This document shows, piece by piece, positions 1 through 11,424 of a DNA stretch of 64,000 nt. How positions within the stretch are numbered: the stretch's first letter is position 1; each line of letters starts with the position of its first letter. Where the stretch lies: assembly GCA_037954665.1 (NCBI GenBank), contig JBBMOL010000378.1, forward strand, positions 248,001 through 312,000, given 5' to 3'. A model generated the notes under the pieces. It did not search any database. It was not told the origin of the DNA and saw nothing but the letters and a program-made list of their open reading frames with translations. Position numbers and translations under genes: made by a program. This stretch comes from Laguncularia racemosa (lineage: Eukaryota > Streptophyta > Magnoliopsida > Myrtales > Combretaceae).

Positions 1-660
1 ATCTACACTTCGGCTTCCCTGCCTCAGAGTTTGCAACTTGTTGTGCAATTCACGATAGTAATATGCAGGTACAAACCGCTTCTTCATCACTCTCTTCATC
101 TCTTCCCAAGACTCAATAGGTGGCTCGCCACTCCTTCTTCTATTCAACATTAATTGATCCCACCACACTATAGCATAATCTGAAAATTCAATGGCAGCAA
201 GTTTCACCTTCTTTCTCCCACTATAGTTGTGACAATCAAACACCATCTCCACCTTTTTCTCCCATTCTAAATACGCTTCGGGATCATTCTTCCCTTGGAA
301 AGGAGGAATCTTCATCTTTATGCTACTTAATTGATCATCCTCTCTATTCCTATCTCCTCTATCTTCCCAATCTCTAGTCCCTCTATTCCGACCACTATAA
401 CCTCTATAACTCCCAACAGAAGGCTCATCAAAGTCATCATCCGTCATTTCATCTCCACCCCTCGGTACTCTCCTAGAACGACTCTCCCTCTTACGCCCTT
501 GGAATACATTTGTGGATTGCTCTAGTCTTTGCTCTACCATCTCATGAATTTGTTCCATTCCCTCTTGGAACATCCTCTTCATTTCTCCCCTCAATGCCTC
601 CATTACTAACCTAGCATCAAACCTTCCCCTCTCACCTTCAGGAGAATGTTGTCTCGACAT
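1..660 (-). CDS. Partial Ty3/Gypsy retrotransposon gag (N-terminal 220 residues)
   Basis: An open frame starts at an ATG at 658-660 and runs without a stop through the left edge of the window. After a low-complexity Arg/Asp-rich region (about residues 60-110) comes the typical plant Gypsy capsid core: residues near 118-135 read PPFQGKNDPEAYLEWEKK, then CHNYS, then a conserved WWDQL and a Lys/Arg-rich KRVMKKRFVP segment. This is the Retrotrans_gag fold, which packages element RNA in cytoplasmic particles. It is followed upstream (on the minus strand) by a leader, a primer-binding site and an LTR, as expected for a 5' end. The lineage is not settled. The frame is intact as far as it can be seen. 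Confidence 0.85.
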   Translation of the reverse strand, partial: MSRQHSPEGERGRFDARLVMEALRGEMKRMFQEGMEQIHEMVEQRLEQSTNVFQGRKRESRSRRVPRGGDEMTDDDFDEPSVGSYRGYSGRNRGTRDWEDRGDRNREDDQLSSIKMKIPPFQGKNDPEAYLEWEKKVEMVFDCHNYSGRKKVKLAAIEFSDYAIVWWDQLMLNRRRSGEPPIESWEEMKRVMKKRFVPAYYYRELHNKLQTLRQGSRSVD

Positions 661-1155
661 AGTCCCTACAGAAAAAGATTAGTATAACACAAATATATAT
701 ATGATTAAACCTCACGATACACTCCCTTACGTGTTTCGCTCAAATAATGATATCACACAGTCACTCGTGTATTCTCACAAACAACGATGATATCACTCAC
801 CAATTTCCTCTTCTCAATTCTCTTGGAACTAACCCGAACTACACCAATTTCCTTCCGTAGAATTCAAAACCAATTCTAGGGTTCGTAAAATTTTCCTCTA
901 TTTTTCTATCCGAATTTTTTTTTGTTTCTGTTTTTGGCTTTTGATCACGTTTCTCTTTGCTTTTCTTTTCCCTTCTTTTTTTTTTTGTCGTGACTTTTTA
1001 CTTTTTTTTTTTTTTTTACAATCAACTAGTAAATACTACACTATCAAAAGACAATTAATATTGCGGAATTGAATGCTAACAATGGATATGAACGATTGGA
1101 GTTAGGGTTTTTGATATTACCTTCCTCAACCGAACTTGATGTTTTGACAAACCTA

Positions 1156-1168
1156 AGCTCTGATACCA
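1156..1168 (-). other. Primer-binding site (initiator Met tRNA type)
   Basis: On the minus strand this reads TGGTATCAGAGCT, the common plant primer-binding site matching the 3' end of initiator methionine tRNA. It lies three bases inside the LTR boundary at 1172 and about 500 bp before the gag ATG at 660. The leader between them (661-1155) has no gene that I can see and is rich in T tracts on the plus strand. Confidence 0.85.
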
Positions 1169-1171
1169 AAC

Positions 1172-2092
1172 TGATACGAACCACGCCAACCCGTGACGAA
1201 ACCCAATACCAATACGTTCGGAAATTCGTTGCCCAAGACGCCCAAACACCTAATGTGGAAACCGCGACCCATTGTCTATAAGCGAGACAAGAACTTTGGT
1301 ATAAAGTGAAGACGCCACAATCGGGATGAAAGACCGATTGATAAGTCGGGGATGAACGCCACGGAAATCAATTCGATAAGTTCGATTTAGTTCTTGAAGA
1401 ACGAAGAGAGGTGCCTCTCAAAAGTGTTTAATGTTCAAAGATGTATATCTTATTCTTGTTCTAAACCCTAGGAGCTTTTATACTAGGGTTACAATTCGTG
1501 TAAAAAACAAGTCCAAAACGACATAGTTTAGTTAAGTGACATAAAAACGCGAAACACAACATGCTGGTCGACAAGGGATACACGGCCTGTGTACACGCCC
1601 ATGTACTTTGGCCATGTACTTGTCTGTGCAACTTCTGGCAACATACACGCCCGTGTACTTTGACCGTGTATCTTTCTGTGCAACTTCTGGCAACATACAC
1701 GCCCGTGTACTTTAGCCGTGTATCTTTCTGTGGATTTACTTGACTCCATACACAGCTGTGCCTTTTAACCGTGTATCTAGCCGCGTATGATTCTGTGCAA
1801 TCTTGAGAGTCCTACACGGCCGTGCCTTGAAAGTACACGCCCTCTTCAACCCGTTTCCAGTATAACTTGTACAAAAGCAAGGGTCTTCCCATGGTTGTTC
1901 CAATCCGTTCTAACTTCATGATTGCTCCAATCTTTTCCGGCTTCATGGACAACCTTTATCAACCCGTTAAGTGCTTCCTTGAATCGGTTTGCTCGATTTC
2001 TTATGATCGGTCCAGGCGATACTTCAAGAGGATCCACATTTCTTCTTCCGGCTTGGCTCTCATCATGGATCTCATCAAATATGCTTTCTGCC
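1172..2092 (-). repeat. LTR of the left Gypsy element (5' LTR, truncated or boundary inferred)
   Basis: The inner boundary is set by the primer-binding site: on the minus strand the LTR ends ...GTTCGTATCA. The outer end is not directly visible. It is placed near 2092 because from about 2093 the sequence aligns with the spacer downstream of pol in the Tat-like copy C (61345 and upward). The left element therefore interrupts or truncates copy A in its 3' spacer. No second LTR is in the window. Confidence 0.6.
1575..1735. repeat. 52-bp tandem repeat inside the LTR
   Basis: A unit containing TGTGCAACTTCTGGCAACAT followed by ACACGCCCGTGTA recurs with a 52-bp period (for example starting near 1626 and 1678), with partial copies on both sides. 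Each unit carries a short near-palindrome (ACACG...CGTGT). Related CCGTGTA words continue to about 1830. Confidence 0.8.
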
Positions 2093-2568
2093 GACTGAGC
2101 TAAATGAGGTGATGCTTTTCATGATATGATGATAGTTATTCATTCTAATATGCTTGCCAATTTATCGTGGATAGCAACCAAACAACCGAACCTTTATGTC
2201 GGTTTGCTTCTACTTCACTTCTTCTTATCTTGACACGGGGTTGAAAGTCTTGATGTGCTTCCTTTCTTGTGCACGAGGCTCTTTTGACGGTAGTGTTATC
2301 CTACTAATGCACTAGGTTCTAATGCTCAAAAGTAGATAGAATTTTATTACAAAACATATTGAGATTCATTATCATTTTAGTGTTTATCTTTCATGGGCGA
2401 AGTGGTGGGTAATGTGTTTAGGAATATTTGTTGTGATGCGAATTGGTTAGGATTATTGACCATTCAGGGATATTAACTTTGCTTGTAAAAAAAATAAAAA
2501 CTCGACTCAACGAAATTTGTATCGAATATTGGCTTTCATAAACATTGGCAAAATTTCAATTCCCTTGC

Positions 2569-5500
2569 CTAAGGATAGTACATCTTTACAGCATCTGTGT
2601 TAATGGGGTCTCTCAATTCCGAACCATCCATTTGAGTCAGTATCAAAGCACCTCCTGACAGAACCTTTTTCACCATACAGGGGCCTTCATAGTTTGGGGT
2701 GAATTTCCCTCTAGAGTCTTGGGCATTCGGGAGAACCTTCTTTAGCACCAGATCCCCTTCTTTGAAGTATCGGGGCCTCATTTTCTTGTTAAATGCTCGG
2801 GCCATCCTTTGTTGGTAACACTGGCCATGACATAGTGCGGTAAGTCTTCTTTCATCAATCAGATTCAGCTGATCAAGTCTCTTCTTTACCCAGTCTGATT
2901 CGGTTAGCTGAGTTTCTGACAGAATTCTAAACGATGGTATTTCGACTTCGACTGGTAGCACTGCTTCTGTACCATATACCAATGAATAAGGGGTAGCTCC
3001 AGTAGATGTTCTTATTGAAGTCCTATAAGCCATGAGAGCAAACGGTAACATTTCGTGCCAATCTTTGTAAGTAGTTGTCATTTTTTCGATGATCTTTTTT
3101 ATATTCTTATTAGCTGCTTCTATTGCCCCATTCATCTGGGGTCGGTAGGGAGTTGAATTTCTGTGGTTTATGTGGAATTGTTGACATAAACCTGTCATTG
3201 ATTTGTTGTTAAGATTGGTACCGTTGTTGGTGATGATAGATTTAGGAACTCCATATCGGGCTATTATGTCCCTTTTCAAGAAGCGGACTATTACCCCTTT
3301 TGTGACATTGGTATAAGATGAAGCTTCTACCCACTTGGTGAAGTAATCGATTGCTACCAATATAAACTTATGGCCATTGGATGCTGTCGGATTGATTGGG
3401 CCAATTATGTCGATTCCCCGCATGGAGAAAGGTCATGGTACTGACAATAAGTGCAACTCGTTGGGCGGAGCATTTATCCGGTTTGCGTATACTTGACACA
3501 GATGACAGTGCTTGACATACTTTATGCAATCCGATTCCATGGTTAACCAATAATATCCTAACCTCATGATTTTTCGGGCCAACATGTAGCCATTCGTATG
3601 AGGTCCACATACTCCTTCAAGTACTTCCTTCATCAGTTCGCATGCTTCATTTTTGTCCACACATCTCAATAAGGTGGTATCAGATGATCTTTTGTAAAGT
3701 ATAGACCCACTTGATAAGAAATGACTTGCTAACCTTCTAAGTGTTCTTTGGTCATTCTTGCTAGCTATTTCAGGGTATTTACCTTCTTGGAGAAAGGTCT
3801 TGACGTCGTGATACCAGGGTTTGTCATCTTGTGTTTTTTCAATCATTAAATAGTAGGCGGGCCGATTTTCGATGTCTATTTTCATCGGTTGAACTTCAGC
3901 TCCCCCTGTTATCTGGATCATAGATGCTAGTGTGGCTAGTGCATCTGCGAACTAATTCTGAGTTCTTGGGATATATGTGAAAGTGATTGCTTTGAATTCT
4001 TCGATTAGCTCTGTCAAGTGTTGATGATATGGTACCAGTTTGGGGTCTTTAGTCTTGTATTCCCCTCTTGTCTGTAATATGATGAGTGACGAATCCCCGT
4101 ATACTTCTAATTCGCGGATTTCCATTTGGCAGGCCATTTTGAGGCCAAGAATACACGCTTCATATTCCACGATATTATTGGTATAGGGAAATATAAGTCT
4201 TGTCGCTGCAGGGAATTGTGTGCCGTCTATGGATATTAATACTGCCCCAATGCCACAACTGAATACGTTGGCAGCTCTGTCGAAAAACAGTTTCCATTTC
4301 GGGTTCTTCTCTTTCCCACGGTCTTCTACTGGCATATCTTCCACTGTTAATATATTTTCGTCCGGAAATTGGGCCTGTATTTCTTGGGAATCTGTCTCAA
4401 TAGGGTGTTTTGCCAATTAGTCGGCTAAGGCTTGCCCTTTTATTGAGTTCTGGTTCATGTATGTGATGTTAAACTTGGATAGGAGCATTTTCCATTTAGA
4501 GATTCTCCCTATCAAAGCTGGTTTTTCCGCCAAGTATTTCAAGGGATCATGCTTTGTCAGTAACTCAATATGATAGTAGAGGGTGTATTGCCTTAGTCGA
4601 TGCATGACCCGAATTAGAGCACAACAAGTCTTTTCCACCTCTGAGTACCTCTGTTCCCCATCTGTGAATTTCTTGCTCAGATAATATATGAAATGCTCTC
4701 TTCCCTCTTCATCTTTCTACCCCAGCACACATCCCATGGATTCAGGGAGTATAGTGAGGTATAAGAATAAGGGCTTTCCTTGCTTTGGGACTATCAAGAC
4801 TGGAGGTTTTATAAGGTAGTCTTTGATCGTCCTGAATGCTTCTTCGCATTCGTCGTCCCATTCTATTGTGGCATTCTTCTTTAACAGACGGAATAGTGGC
4901 TGGCATTTGTCAATGAGTTGTGAGATAAAACGAGCTATATAATTTAATCTTCCTAGCAAGCTTCTTACTTCTTTAACGGAGCGTGGGGAAGGTAACTCTA
5001 ATATAGACTTTACCTTGTCAGGGCCGATTTTAATGCCTTCTTGGCTTATGACAAACCCTAACAATTTCCCCGTTGTGACCCTGAAAGTGCATTTCTTTTG
5101 GTTTAACTTGAGCTGGAATTTTCTCAGTCGTTTAAACAATTTCCTCAGGATATCTATATGGCTTTCTCCTTCTTTAGATTTGGCTATCATGTCGTCGACA
5201 TATACTTCAACCTCTCAATGCATCATGTCGTGAAGTATTGCGACCATGGCTCTCTGATACGTTGCCCCGGCGTTTTTCAAACCGAAAGGCATGACTTTGT
5301 AATAGAAAGTTCCCCATGTTGTGATGAAAGTCGTTTTGGTTTTATCTTTTTCAGCCATTTTTATTTGATTATATCCTGAGAAATTGTCCATGAATGAGAA
5401 AAGATAGTTTCCCGCAGTGTTATCCACTAGAACATCAATGTGAGGTAGGGGGAAGTTATCCTTCGGCGTAGTTTGGTTTAAGTCCCAGAAGTTTACGCAT

Positions 5501-6028
5501 ACGCATACCTTTCCATTCTTTTTCATAACGGGGACTATATTTGCTACCCATTATGGGTAATCAGATACTTCAATGAACCCTACTTCTAGCAGTTTCTTGA
5601 CTTCTTCCTTAATCTTTAGCAAGATGTCAGGCCTAAATCTTCTCAGTTTTTGTTTTTTAGGTTTGACATCTTCCCTTGTGGGAAGCCTATGAACCACTAT
5701 CGATTGGTCTAGCCTCGGCATGTCGCCATATGACCAGGCAAAAACATCTGCGTATTATGTTAATAGCTCGGTTATCTCACACTTATGCTCGGCACTTAAA
5801 CTGGTCCCGATTTTGAGGTTTTTAGGGTTTTCCATGCTTCCTAGATTTACTGTCTCCACTGGCTCGTCGATCGAAATTCCACTTTGTTCATGTTTTTGCC
5901 AATTTTCTTGTATTATTTCGTGGTCAAGGATATCGCCTTCAACAACTGACCCAACAGCATTGGAAATGATATCAGTGTTTTTATTTTCTACCTGCGTGAA
6001 ATATCCCTACTGTTCGATGGTAGGAGAT
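2569..6028 (-). pseudogene. Copy A pol: RT, RNase H, second (aRH-type) RNase H, integrase; nonsense-riddled
   Basis: A single frame from the splice acceptor at 6028 to the stop at 2569 encodes, in order: the end of a linker, reverse transcriptase (NFSGYNQIKMAE near 5375; catalytic YVDD near 5195), RNase H (about 4640-4420), a second RNase H (FFDRAANVFSCGIGAV near 4290) and integrase (zinc-finger CHLC near 3500; AIDYFTKW near 3345; ITNNGTN near 3225; IEAANKN near 3115), ending with a GPY-like KFTPNYEGP segment. I see no frameshift, but several in-frame stops (for example 3433-3435, 3952, 4417, 4717, about 5212). The second integrase Asp reads Asn (NNG; copy C has DNG), and the second RNase H has DRAA where copy C has DGAA. 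Not functional. Confidence 0.9.
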
Positions 6029-6142
6029 CTGTGTAAAGTAAAAATGAAAGCATATATATAAGAAAAAAAATAGACTGTAATTGAATTGATAAAGAGTCTC
6101 AATAATATTCGTTCAATGATCATTCTCTATTTTTGAGCTAAC
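6029..6142 (-). other. Putative 114-bp intron between gag-pro and pol of copy A
   Basis: On the minus strand a donor CTAG|GTTAGC (6143/6142) and an acceptor TTTACACAG|ATC (6029/6028) enclose 114 AT-rich bases with a pyrimidine-rich 3' part. Removing it joins the gag-pro and pol frames at an Arg codon. The intron is a multiple of three, but retaining it brings in a stop at 6127-6129 five residues past the donor. Ogre elements are known to carry an intron at this place. Splicing itself is inferred, not shown. Confidence 0.75.
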
Positions 6143-9100
6143 CTAGAGCTATTGATAGGATAACAAAACCAATTGTTCAGAGCCAGATGCTGATTGGACG
6201 TGCAGGGGGTTGGTTTCCCGTTGCTGACGTCACCTTCGTTTATCCGAAGCTCTTGAATGCTATTCGCTTTTCGGAAAGATTGTTGGAGAGGTGGAATGCA
6301 CATCTGGGTGTTGCTTGGCTTCTCCTTCATTCTGCCTTTGACACCTCTTGCTTGTGCTTCTTCTTCGGCTGTAGGAACGTACCCTAACCCAAACGTCCCT
6401 TGCTGCCCCTCTTTAAACCGGTGGCCCTCCTTGTTGGTCACCACGTTCACTTCATTAAAAATTTGTAGTCCAAGGTCTTTTGAACCTTCCTCCCCAATAT
6501 AAGGTATGGCAGTCTCCTTGTATATGGCGTAATCCTACTTGCCAAGTACAGTGACTATCTGCCCATCTGCAATGAATTTGACCCTTTCGTGGAGACTAGA
6601 GGGGATGGCTTCAGCAGCATGTATCCAGGGTCTTCCCAAAAGTAGGTCGAAAGATCTTGGGAATTTGAGGACCTGGAAAGATATGTGGAATATTTGTGAA
6701 CCAATTTCCACTGGTAGGTTCATCTCCCTTACTATATCCCTTTTTGTCCCATCAAAAGCTCTGACCACCGTTGAGCTAAGTTTTATGTTGCTTGGATCGA
6801 CCCCCAATAAGCCGAGAGTAGCCAATGGGCAAACGTTGAGGGATGATCCGTTGTCGATGAGTACCCGAGAGACAATTGTGTCATTGCACCTGACCACTAT
6901 GAATAGTGGTTTTGTATGTTGTTCTCCCTCCTCTCCTAGCTCTTTCGGAGAGAAAGATATCTGGTCCATTATCAAAATAGAATCCGCTACGTGACTCATC
7001 TTGTTTGTAGCGATGCCTTCTAAGACCTGAATCTATTTAAGCACTTTAAAGAGTGCTTCCCTGTGGGGCTCAGATGCTGTAAGAAGGCCCATGAGTGATA
7101 TCTGTGCTGGAACTTTATTTAGTTGTTCCATTATCTTATATTCACTTGCCTTGACCATCTTTGTAAACGCAACGAGTTCCTCTTCTTTTTCCTCTCCTTT
7201 CTCCACGTTGGGCTCTTCGGTCGAGGCTCTATACTTTGGGTCGTATATCCTCCCAGAGCGGGTGATTCCTCCCACCATAGGAGGCCGCTCTTGTTCAAGG
7301 GCCCGATAGTCGAAAGGTGCAGCCTTATAACTTTCTGCCGGTATCGTGATATTAAATACATATCTTTTCCTTAGGATCTGTATCTCAGTTGATTGTCCCT
7401 CATAGCATTTTATAACCCTGGCCTTTTGATGAGAATTGATCATGTTTATAGTCTTCTCCTCTTCCTTTGGCGGGTTGTCTTCCTTCTCAAATTTTGGCCC
7501 CCATCCGCTACGTCGCCCATACTCCGTTGGCGTGTAAGAATAGTTTACCAAGTATTCAAACCTCCCATGTGATTCTCCCAAAGTGCCGACTATTGGGTCT
7601 CTGGCTAACCACCTTCTTTTAATGTGTGCCTTTAGTGCTTTCTCTAGAGCTTGATGGGATTACTTCTTCTGTTGCTCTGTCGTCTTCTACTTAGGGGCTT
7701 CCTTGGGAGTTGACTCCTCATATGTGATCATGTTGATGGTGGGCTTATGATTGGGCAGTGGGTTGGTGTTGACATTGGGTACTGGGGTGTTCACAAAATC
7801 CAGCTGTACGATTCCTGCGTCGATTAGGTCTTGGATTTTGTGCTGGAGCCTCCAGCACCTATCTGTAGAATGCCCCTCTTGACCCATATGGTAGTCACAT
7901 TTAAGGCTGGAGTCGAAATTCTTAGGCTTGTACCGGTCGTTGGGGATCTCGAAGCTGATTAAGTTGTCCGCCCTCAGTCGAGCAAAGACTTGACTGAGCG
8001 GGATGGGAATTGGAGTGAATTGCCTTGGGACCCTGGTGGCCTGGGTATGACTTGTCATGGATTGCTGGGCTAGGGTACTCATGGTCTGAAATGTCACACG
8101 AGTTCCAGCTTTTTCTGCCTTACCGGAATGGACCGTACTGATGGTAGACTCCTTGGCTCTATTACCTCCTAAGGGCCTTTGTGTTGGTGTGACCCTAGGA
8201 GGATCCATTGTTTGGAGTCTGCCGGTGATGATGACATTTTCAATCCGGCATCCTGCAACTACCACCTATGCAAAGCTGGATGAGGTCTGGCCTACTAGAT
8301 GTGAAAAGTAAGTCTTATCTAGGGTGTTGACAAATATGGATGTCAACTCCTTCTCAGAGATCGGGATTGCTACTCTGGCAGCCTGAGCTCTCCAGTGCTG
8401 AGCATACTCCTTAAACGGCTCAGTATGTCTTTTCCGGAGACTCCCTAGATCAATCACAGATGGGGCGACTTCAATATTGAACTTGTACTGGTCATAGAAC
8501 GCCCGGGCTAGTTTTTCCCAGGTGTTGACAATATTGAAGTCCAGGTGGGCGTACCAAACCAATGCAGGAGGGCCCGTGAGGCTGTCTTGGAAAGTCTGGA
8601 TCATGAGCTGGTCGTATTGAACATACTTGCTCATCTTTCGGGCATATAACCTAGTATGCATTTTAGAGCACCCGGTCCCATCGTATTTTTCAAACTCCGG
8701 GGTCTTAAACTTCTCAGGGTATACCTCTTCCCTGTACACTGGTAGACTGGTGATCTCGGCCTGCTCGAAACCATCAGGACCCTCAATTATTTTCATCTTA
8801 TCATGGAGCTGCTGAAAGAGTCTCTTCTCCATCTCCTTCTGTCTCTCTTCCATCTCTCTTTTCAGGTCATCAGAGGTTGGCCCCTGGTTGATCTTCGGCT
8901 CATATTCAAAGGCCGGGTTGAGGTGGGAATTGATTTCTTTATACTCCGGAGGCTGTCCCTCTACTGCTTTCCCTTTCCTGGCCCCTAAATGTTCCTCCTG
9001 GGTTGGCTGAGTGGTGCGAAGGAGGTCGATGCTTTCAATTAAGAGGTGGACCTGGGCAGCCAGTTGTTGGACCGTTTGTTCTAGGGATACAATCCTGGAG

Positions 9101-9153
9101 TCCGAGGCAGCTTCAGCATTTGTGTTGTTGTGGTTGTCGCTACTGTTAGCCAT
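6143..9153 (-). pseudogene. Copy A gag-pro (capsid, zinc knuckle, aspartic protease), nonsense-riddled
   Basis: The ATG at 9153 was chosen because copy B has the same MANS... start at 18334 and because the upstream frame opens only at a GTG. The product has a coiled-coil-like N-terminus, a capsid core (PEFEKYDGTG near 8690, then TFQDSLTG and ARAFYDQYKF), a zinc knuckle of the CxxxMGxxGHxxxxC type near 7880, and an aspartic protease with the active-site motif LIDNGSS near 6860 and the LLGRPW flap-side motif near 6640. One frame is kept for about 3 kb, broken only by stop codons (8266, 7687, about 7656, 7033, 6535). It ends at the splice donor at 6143. Confidence 0.88.
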
Positions 9154-9400
9154 TTTTGTTCTTGAACGTGTGCGAATTGGGCTTTTGGGAGGGTTCGGTT
9201 GCTTGGGAGCTATCTTGATACCTGGCACGCATTTTGTTTTTTTCTTTAGTATAATGAATGCAAAATGCTATGCATGTGTCACACAGATGTTAAAAGGGTT
9301 GACAGTTGATTGACGATGTAATATTGAAACTTTCACTTTTATTGATATTGGAAATTTTGGAGTTTGATATTCAAAAAAATAAAAGATTACAAATGATGAT

Positions 9401-10927
9401 CTATTTCCTAGCTCTTTTGGTCTTCTGTTGTGGAGGCTCAGACTTCCCGTTGATGACGGCTTCCAGTTCTTCGACTCTGGCCTTGATCTTCTCCAATTGG
9501 GCTTCCAAGGCTTTGTTCCTTTGGTCGGATTCCTTGAATCGTCCTTTCCAGATGTCTTTCTTATAATCTGCAGCTTCAAAGTATACATCCATCTAGGCCT
9601 TGACCTGCTCTAGGTAGATTTCTAGCTCTGGATTCATCTTGTCTGGCCTTGGTTGAGTGACATCTGGAACCCGGTATGCTCTCTCCCCTATCTGGTAGAG
9701 CTGGCAGATTACAAACTCTCTGGTGGCTCGGTGCTTTCCCACTTCGCCATCTAGCTCCCCGAGGTTTACATTTGGGCTTTCAATTCTGGCTTTCCAAAGT
9801 GCTTTGACCTCTGCCAGCTTAGCAAACTTTTCAGCCACCAACAGGTTCGGATCTTGGTACTCGAAGGTGACTGCTTCCAGCGAGGGCCAATAAACTATGT
9901 CTTGGATAGTACCAAACTGGCGGACCACTGAATTGGGGTGATATCCAATACATCCACTGATTCCGATCAAAGGCACGACTTGAAAATTACTGCAGGTCAA
10001 AATAATTTTGTTGCAGCAACTCCACCTGGCTGTCCACAGAATATCTTCGGCATTGAAGCTTCTAAGCACTTCTACCCAACTGTGGCCGGTAAAGTCATCG
10101 GGTAGCTTTATCTTTTCTATGCATGAATCCACAAGGTCCACCTGCTGAGCCAAGGTTTTCCGGACCATGTTCAGCCTGAAACACTTAAGGTGGCTTACGA
10201 ACCATATCAGCATAAGGTTGAGGCTTGAGTGGAGGATCCTATGGCCTTTCTTCTTGAGGAAGTTTAAGTTCCGAATCTGTTCAGCCAATAGAGCCGGGAT
10301 GTAAGATCTTCCTTCCAGGAATTGAGTCACCAGCTCTGCAACCCGGTAGTGAACATAGAAAGTTCCGGTGGGGAATAGTATGGTGGCGAAAGCTGTCAAG
10401 ATGAAAGCATTCACCCTTCTCTATCTGTAAGTCCTGGGGTCCCCACACAGTATGTCTTTTCTATCCCCATTGTCTTATCGGGCAATGAACCAGGTTTCCA
10501 AATCGTCCATCCGTATGCAGTATCCATTACAGTCTATTAGGGCTTTGTTGACTGCTGTTTTGTGGATACCTAGTAGTCTGCTGAAGGTACCGGTTGGCCC
10601 GGCTTCGAAATCTAGCACATAGATTTGATCAGTCAGTGCTAGAGCCTGTAGCAGCTGGGTGTACTCTTCCAAGGTAGGGGTGATTTCATGCGGCCCAATA
10701 AAGAAAGTTGCGGGCTCGATCTCCCATAAATGGAGCATGGCTCGTACCAAAGGCAAATTCACCTCTATCTTTGTTAATGAGAGGATGGGCCCTATCTTCT
10801 ACTGGATGAAGGCCTGCTCCTCTAGATTGTACAAGGTAAACCAGTGGTCCAATACCAACTTTGGGTCTAAAGGTTTGTATACCCGAATCTCTTTACGGAG
10901 GAGGCGGTCGACTGCGGTGCTAGCCAT
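9401..10927 (-). pseudogene. Copy A ORF1 upstream of gag, plant-mobile-domain-like, 509 codons with stops
   Basis: From the ATG at 10927 (MASTAVDRLLRKEI) one frame runs 509 codons to a stop at 9401, broken by in-frame stops near 10800, 10475, 10430 and 9593. The middle part (FFIGPHEITPTLEEYTQLLQ) resembles the aminotransferase-like plant mobile domain found in transposons and in MAIN-type host proteins. The C-terminus (about residues 446-509) is a charged coiled coil ending in a basic tail. Ogre-type elements are known for an extra ORF of unknown function before gag, and this sits in that position, 248 bp before the gag ATG. The plant-mobile-domain match is recognised by eye only; its role is unknown. 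Confidence 0.7.
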
Positions 10928-11424
10928 CTATTACAATAAGAAATTTCCCAATTACAACCAGAACTATGAAAATATTACAGGGAAATAGATCTGAACTCCA
11001 TGAATAAAACAACAAATTATTACATCATCATCAATTGTCAACCTATGACTTATGTATGCGAAATAGGTTGGTTCTAACTGGTCCCCAAGCTCTATGGCCT
11101 CCCGCATTCTCAGAGAAATGGATCTTAAGTCATATTGAAGCATTGGGTGGGGTAGCCTAATCGGTCCCAAACGGTGATCAACTCACTTCGCCCGAAACCT
11201 ACACAATGGCTTCCCATCTTAGGGTTCTAGGATGGTCCGGGTTCGACCGCATCTATTCACACAAACATATGCATGCATGTAGACCCCAAAGTAAAGACTA
11301 AACTTAGCTAATTCCTGAAAAGTTAGCAACAAAATAATAATTGAAAGACATTTCTTTAAAGAACAATTTGAGGAGATTCAGGTGGCTAGCCTACTGGAAC
11401 GAGTCCCCAGTGGAGTCGCCATCC
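10928..11424 (-). other. Leader of copy A with primer-binding site (11401-11421)
   Basis: Just inside the LTR the minus strand reads TGGCGACTCCACTGGGGACT, beginning with the TGG expected of a primer-binding site. It is not the usual Met type. Ogre elements are reported to use an Arg tRNA, which would fit, but I could not check the tRNA match. At the other end of the leader, TATTGTAATAG directly precedes the ORF1 ATG and could serve as a splice acceptor. No gene is seen between. Confidence 0.65.
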
